A stretch of 8,639 nucleotides of DNA from an uncultured Kangiella sp. (GTDB lineage: Bacteria; Pseudomonadota; Gammaproteobacteria; Enterobacterales; DSM-103792). This document shows, piece after piece, positions 6,302-8,639 of this stretch. Numbering within the stretch: position 1 is the first letter of the stretch; each line of letters opens with the position of its first letter. The notes beneath the pieces were generated by a model. That model did no database searches and was not told where the DNA came from. It was given only the letters and a program-made list of their open reading frames with translations. The position numbers and the translations under genes are program-made. The stretch is from positions 1-8,639 of the forward strand of contig CAMLNB010000148.1 in assembly GCA_946481205.1 (NCBI GenBank). Reading direction: 5' to 3'.

Positions 6302-7502
6302 CATCTCGCTATTTTCGGACAAAACATCGGCAAAGAACTTTCATTTCACCGGATTCGACAGCTTGATTGCCCCGGTGGCAGGGACGGCTTTTTTTGACGG
6401 ATTCTGGGAGCAGCGGCCGTTCTACGTGGCGCGCGACAAAGAGGGGTATTTTGACCCGCTGTTGTCGTTGACGACCGTCGATGAAATCATCGGAACCCGG
6501 GTCTTGCGGCAGCCGGATATTCGTCTGGCGAAGAACGGCAAGGTTTATCCGTTCGACTCCTTCTCCCGAGACGGCTGTGCTGACCGAAATGCCGTTGTCA
6601 AAGAATTCAAAGACGGCGCGACTATCATTTTGGAGCATCTCAACCGCCATCATCGGCCGCTAGGTGAGATCCTGCATCAGTGTGAAGTCGAGATGCATGT
6701 GCCGTTTCGCTCCAATGTGTACATGACGCCACCTGGCTCGCAGGGTTTCGTCCCGCATTGGGATACCCACGATGTCTTGATCCTGCAAGTTGCCGGCAGC
6801 AAGACGTGGAACGTGTTTGACAGTCCGTTGGTGCTGCCCGACGAAGAGCAGAAGTACAGCGAAGAGTGGGGTAGCAAAGCAAGGCAGATCGCCGAGCTGA
6901 CCTTACGGCCGGGTGATACGCTGTTCCTGCCGCGAGGTTACATCCATTCGGCGAAAGCGAACGAAGAGTGCTCGTTGCATATCACTGTTGGCATGCGCAG
7001 CTTCACAATCCGCGATGTGGTGATGCGGGCGCTGAGCAAGGCCACACTAGACAGCGCGGCCTTGCGGCGCGTCGCATTGTTCCGAGAGTATTACCATACT
7101 GGAAAATTGGAGGATACCCGGGCCTTGCTGCACGAACTCGTTGACAGTCTGGATTTGAAAGGCGCACTGGGCACGATCTATACCTCGTTCATCAAGAACC
7201 GTACGGCGCCGGCGCATGGTCGCTTGTTGGCTTCTATTCGAAAACCGGAGCTGAGTCACAGTACCCGCTTCCAGGTACGCAAATCCTGTCTCTATCAAGT
7301 GTTCAAGAAAAACGACACGGTGCGCTTGGCCTTGGATGGAAAGGTCGTGATCTTTCCGGTTGGTGTTGACGGCATCATCGATTACATCGGGACGCAGCCA
7401 TCGTTCACGCCAGCTGAATTGCCAGGAATGGAGCATGAGAGTCAACTGATTCTGGCCAGTCGCTTGTACGATGAAGGCCTGATTGAACCGGTCGCGGCCT
7501 GA
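6291..7502 (+). CDS. JmjC/cupin_4-type Fe(II)/2-oxoglutarate oxygenase, putative peptide hydroxylase
   Basis: 403 residues with the fold pattern of ribosomal oxygenases (YcfD/RoxA, MINA53, NO66). SNVYMTPPGSQGFVPHWDTHD is the family hallmark and contains the iron ligands His156 and Asp158; the third ligand is His219 in FLPRGYIHSA. Lys171 in VAGSKTWNVF is the likely 2-oxoglutarate contact. The C-terminal part (about 320-403, ending LASRLYDEGLIEP) resembles the winged-helix domain that closes these proteins. Known relatives hydroxylate Arg or His of ribosomal proteins. In this operon the likely substrate is the precursor peptide, which has no His and one Arg in its C-terminal half (Arg46). Two ATGs stand side by side; I chose 6291 because AAGGAG (6279-6284) is 6 bases before it and only 3 bases before 6288. 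It overlaps the kinase gene by 11 bases, so coupled translation is expected. The enzyme class is clear; the substrate is inferred from context. Confidence 0.9.
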   Translation: MSADISLFSDKTSAKNFHFTGFDSLIAPVAGTAFFDGFWEQRPFYVARDKEGYFDPLLSLTTVDEIIGTRVLRQPDIRLAKNGKVYPFDSFSRDGCADRNAVVKEFKDGATIILEHLNRHHRPLGEILHQCEVEMHVPFRSNVYMTPPGSQGFVPHWDTHDVLILQVAGSKTWNVFDSPLVLPDEEQKYSEEWGSKARQIAELTLRPGDTLFLPRGYIHSAKANEECSLHITVGMRSFTIRDVVMRALSKATLDSAALRRVALFREYYHTGKLEDTRALLHELVDSLDLKGALGTIYTSFIKNRTAPAHGRLLASIRKPELSHSTRFQVRKSCLYQVFKKNDTVRLALDGKVVIFPVGVDGIIDYIGTQPSFTPAELPGMEHESQLILASRLYDEGLIEPVAA

Positions 7503-7523
7503 GCCTGGATCGGCGAGGGCGCA

Positions 7524-8639
7524 GTGGTGCAGAGCAGGCGATGGCATCTTGTACTCGCCGCAGCGGTGCTATTAATTGCATGGACGGCATACGCTGCGCG
7601 CGAGGAGTTTGTGCTGCGACGTGGCCCATACGGGGTCGAGGCTGTGCAAATATCCGATTACGAACTCAGCATCACCGACGAGTTTGATGATGGTCCGTAT
7701 CTGCGTTACGGGGATACCGGCATCGAAGCCAGTTGGGTCTGTCGAGGCAAAGTGATTCGGCAGCAGTTTCCGCTGGCCACGCAAGTGATTCCACCCTTGT
7801 GCGGATATGGCAAGGCCATACATTTGCGCGCGGAAGAGACATGGCTGGCGACGGGCACGAGCCATAGCATATCCACGCAGGCACATATCGACCGCATCGT
7901 TGCGCTGTCAGATCCACATGGGCAGTACCAGACCATGCTGCATCTGCTACAGGCGCACGCAATCATCGATGCGCAGGGCAATTGGGCATTTGGTTCCGGT
8001 CACCTGGTGCTGACCGGCGATGTGTTTGATCGCGGCCATCAGGTGACCGAGATTCTATGGTGGCTGTATCAGCTGGAGCATCAGGCGGAAGCGGCGGGCG
8101 GGCGTTTGCATTTCCTGCTAGGCAATCATGAGTTCATGGCTCTGGCGGGCGAGCAGGGTTATGTCAATGGCAAGTACCGGCGTGTCGAGGAGTTGCTCGG
8201 CGTTTCCTACGCCGGGCTCTATGATGACAACACGGTCCTTGGTCGATGGTTGCGCAGCCGCGATACCGTGCTCAAGCTACAGGATTTGTTGTTTATGCAT
8301 GCCGGTTTGTCGGTGCCTGTTCAGGCGCATGATCTTTCTCTCGCTCAAATCAATGAGCATTATCGCCGTTCGATCGGTTTGAGCCGTGAGGCGACCACAG
8401 CCGACCCTATCCTGAGGGTGCTGCACGGCGAAGACGGACCGGTCTGGTACCGTGGCTACTTTCGTGATGACAGCATCAGTCAAGCCCAGATCGACAGGCT
8501 TGCTGATCAGCTCAAGGTGCGACACATCATCGTCGGGCATACCTCAGCAGCCGAGATCTATCCACGCTTTCAACAGCGCGTTATCGGCATTGATACCAGC
8601 ATCAAGAAAGGCCAGCGTGGCGAGTTGCTGTTATGGCAG
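7524..8639 (+). CDS. Exported metallophosphoesterase with PPP-type phosphatase motifs (3' end outside window)
   Basis: 372 residues are visible and the frame is still open at the right edge. The calcineurin-like metal motifs are complete: SDPHGQY (Asp130, His132), GDVFDRG (165-171), GNHE (200-203), MHAGL (His259) and VGHTS (His339). GDxxDRG plus GNHE is the PPP phosphatase style, seen in bacterial Shewanella-like phosphatases. The N-terminus looks like an export signal: SRRWHL, then the hydrophobic run LVLAAAVLLIAW and a plausible cleavage site AYA|A after residue 24. The twin Arg could mean Tat rather than Sec export, or the segment may stay as an anchor. The start is GTG 7524 (or the adjacent GTG 7527), with GAGG at 7515-7518; no ATG fits in this frame. 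It starts 21 bases after the oxygenase stop in the same direction, so it is probably co-transcribed. It may remove phosphate from the exported product, but it could also be an unrelated periplasmic phosphatase. Confidence 0.88.
   Translation, partial: MVQSRRWHLVLAAAVLLIAWTAYAAREEFVLRRGPYGVEAVQISDYELSITDEFDDGPYLRYGDTGIEASWVCRGKVIRQQFPLATQVIPPLCGYGKAIHLRAEETWLATGTSHSISTQAHIDRIVALSDPHGQYQTMLHLLQAHAIIDAQGNWAFGSGHLVLTGDVFDRGHQVTEILWWLYQLEHQAEAAGGRLHFLLGNHEFMALAGEQGYVNGKYRRVEELLGVSYAGLYDDNTVLGRWLRSRDTVLKLQDLLFMHAGLSVPVQAHDLSLAQINEHYRRSIGLSREATTADPILRVLHGEDGPVWYRGYFRDDSISQAQIDRLADQLKVRHIIVGHTSAAEIYPRFQQRVIGIDTSIKKGQRGELLLWQ

Noticed and set aside
7047..7547. A 166-codon - strand frame over the end of the oxygenase gene
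   Set aside because: Antisense to the conserved C-terminal part of the JmjC protein and across the start of the phosphatase gene; no motif seen.
1..8639. CRISPR arrays, tRNA/rRNA genes, insertion sequences
   Set aside because: I saw no regularly spaced repeats, no tRNA-like cloverleaf, and no transposase or terminal inverted repeats in the window.

Overview
The window reads as chromosomal DNA of a gammaproteobacterium. The evidence is the 3' end of a parC (topoisomerase IV subunit A) gene whose C-terminal sequence resembles the enterobacterial/pseudomonad type, moderate GC, and a Gram-negative style exporter (HlyD-type adaptor plus ABC protein). I cannot name the genus from this sequence. 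All genes I accept lie on the + strand.

Layout. (1) 1-581: the C-terminal blades of ParC, cut by the left edge. (2) 582-1125: a non-coding stretch of about 540 bases, more A/T-rich than its surroundings. It holds a perfect 14-bp inverted repeat after parC, a TGTAC-N4-GTACA palindrome and a possible sigma70 promoter. (3) 1126-1269: a small 47-codon gene with a good ribosome binding site, which looks like a ribosomally made precursor peptide. (4) 1270-1462: a spacer with three hairpins. (5) 1463-7502: a tightly packed set of an HlyD-type membrane fusion protein, a peptidase-containing ABC transporter (C39 peptidase plus exporter), a protein with a PqqD/RRE-like N-terminus fused to a Hanks-type protein kinase domain, and a JmjC/cupin-type 2-oxoglutarate oxygenase. 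(6) 7524 to the right edge: a metallophosphoesterase with PPP-type motifs and an export signal, cut by the edge.

Working model (inference). This is a RiPP biosynthetic and export operon. The peptide is made in the cytoplasm and its leader is recognised by the RRE-like domain of the kinase. The kinase may phosphorylate Thr/Ser and the JmjC enzyme may hydroxylate a side chain. The ABC protein then removes the leader and exports the product with the HlyD adaptor and an outer-membrane TolC-like channel encoded elsewhere. A phosphatase predicted to act outside the cytoplasm follows after 21 bases, which suggests a phosphate added inside and removed outside. I recognise no lanthipeptide cyclase, YcaO, radical SAM, ATP-grasp or lasso enzyme here. 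The combination of an RRE-kinase, a JmjC oxygenase, a peptidase-type exporter and an exported phosphatase does not match a RiPP class I know. It is the main candidate for an undescribed system.
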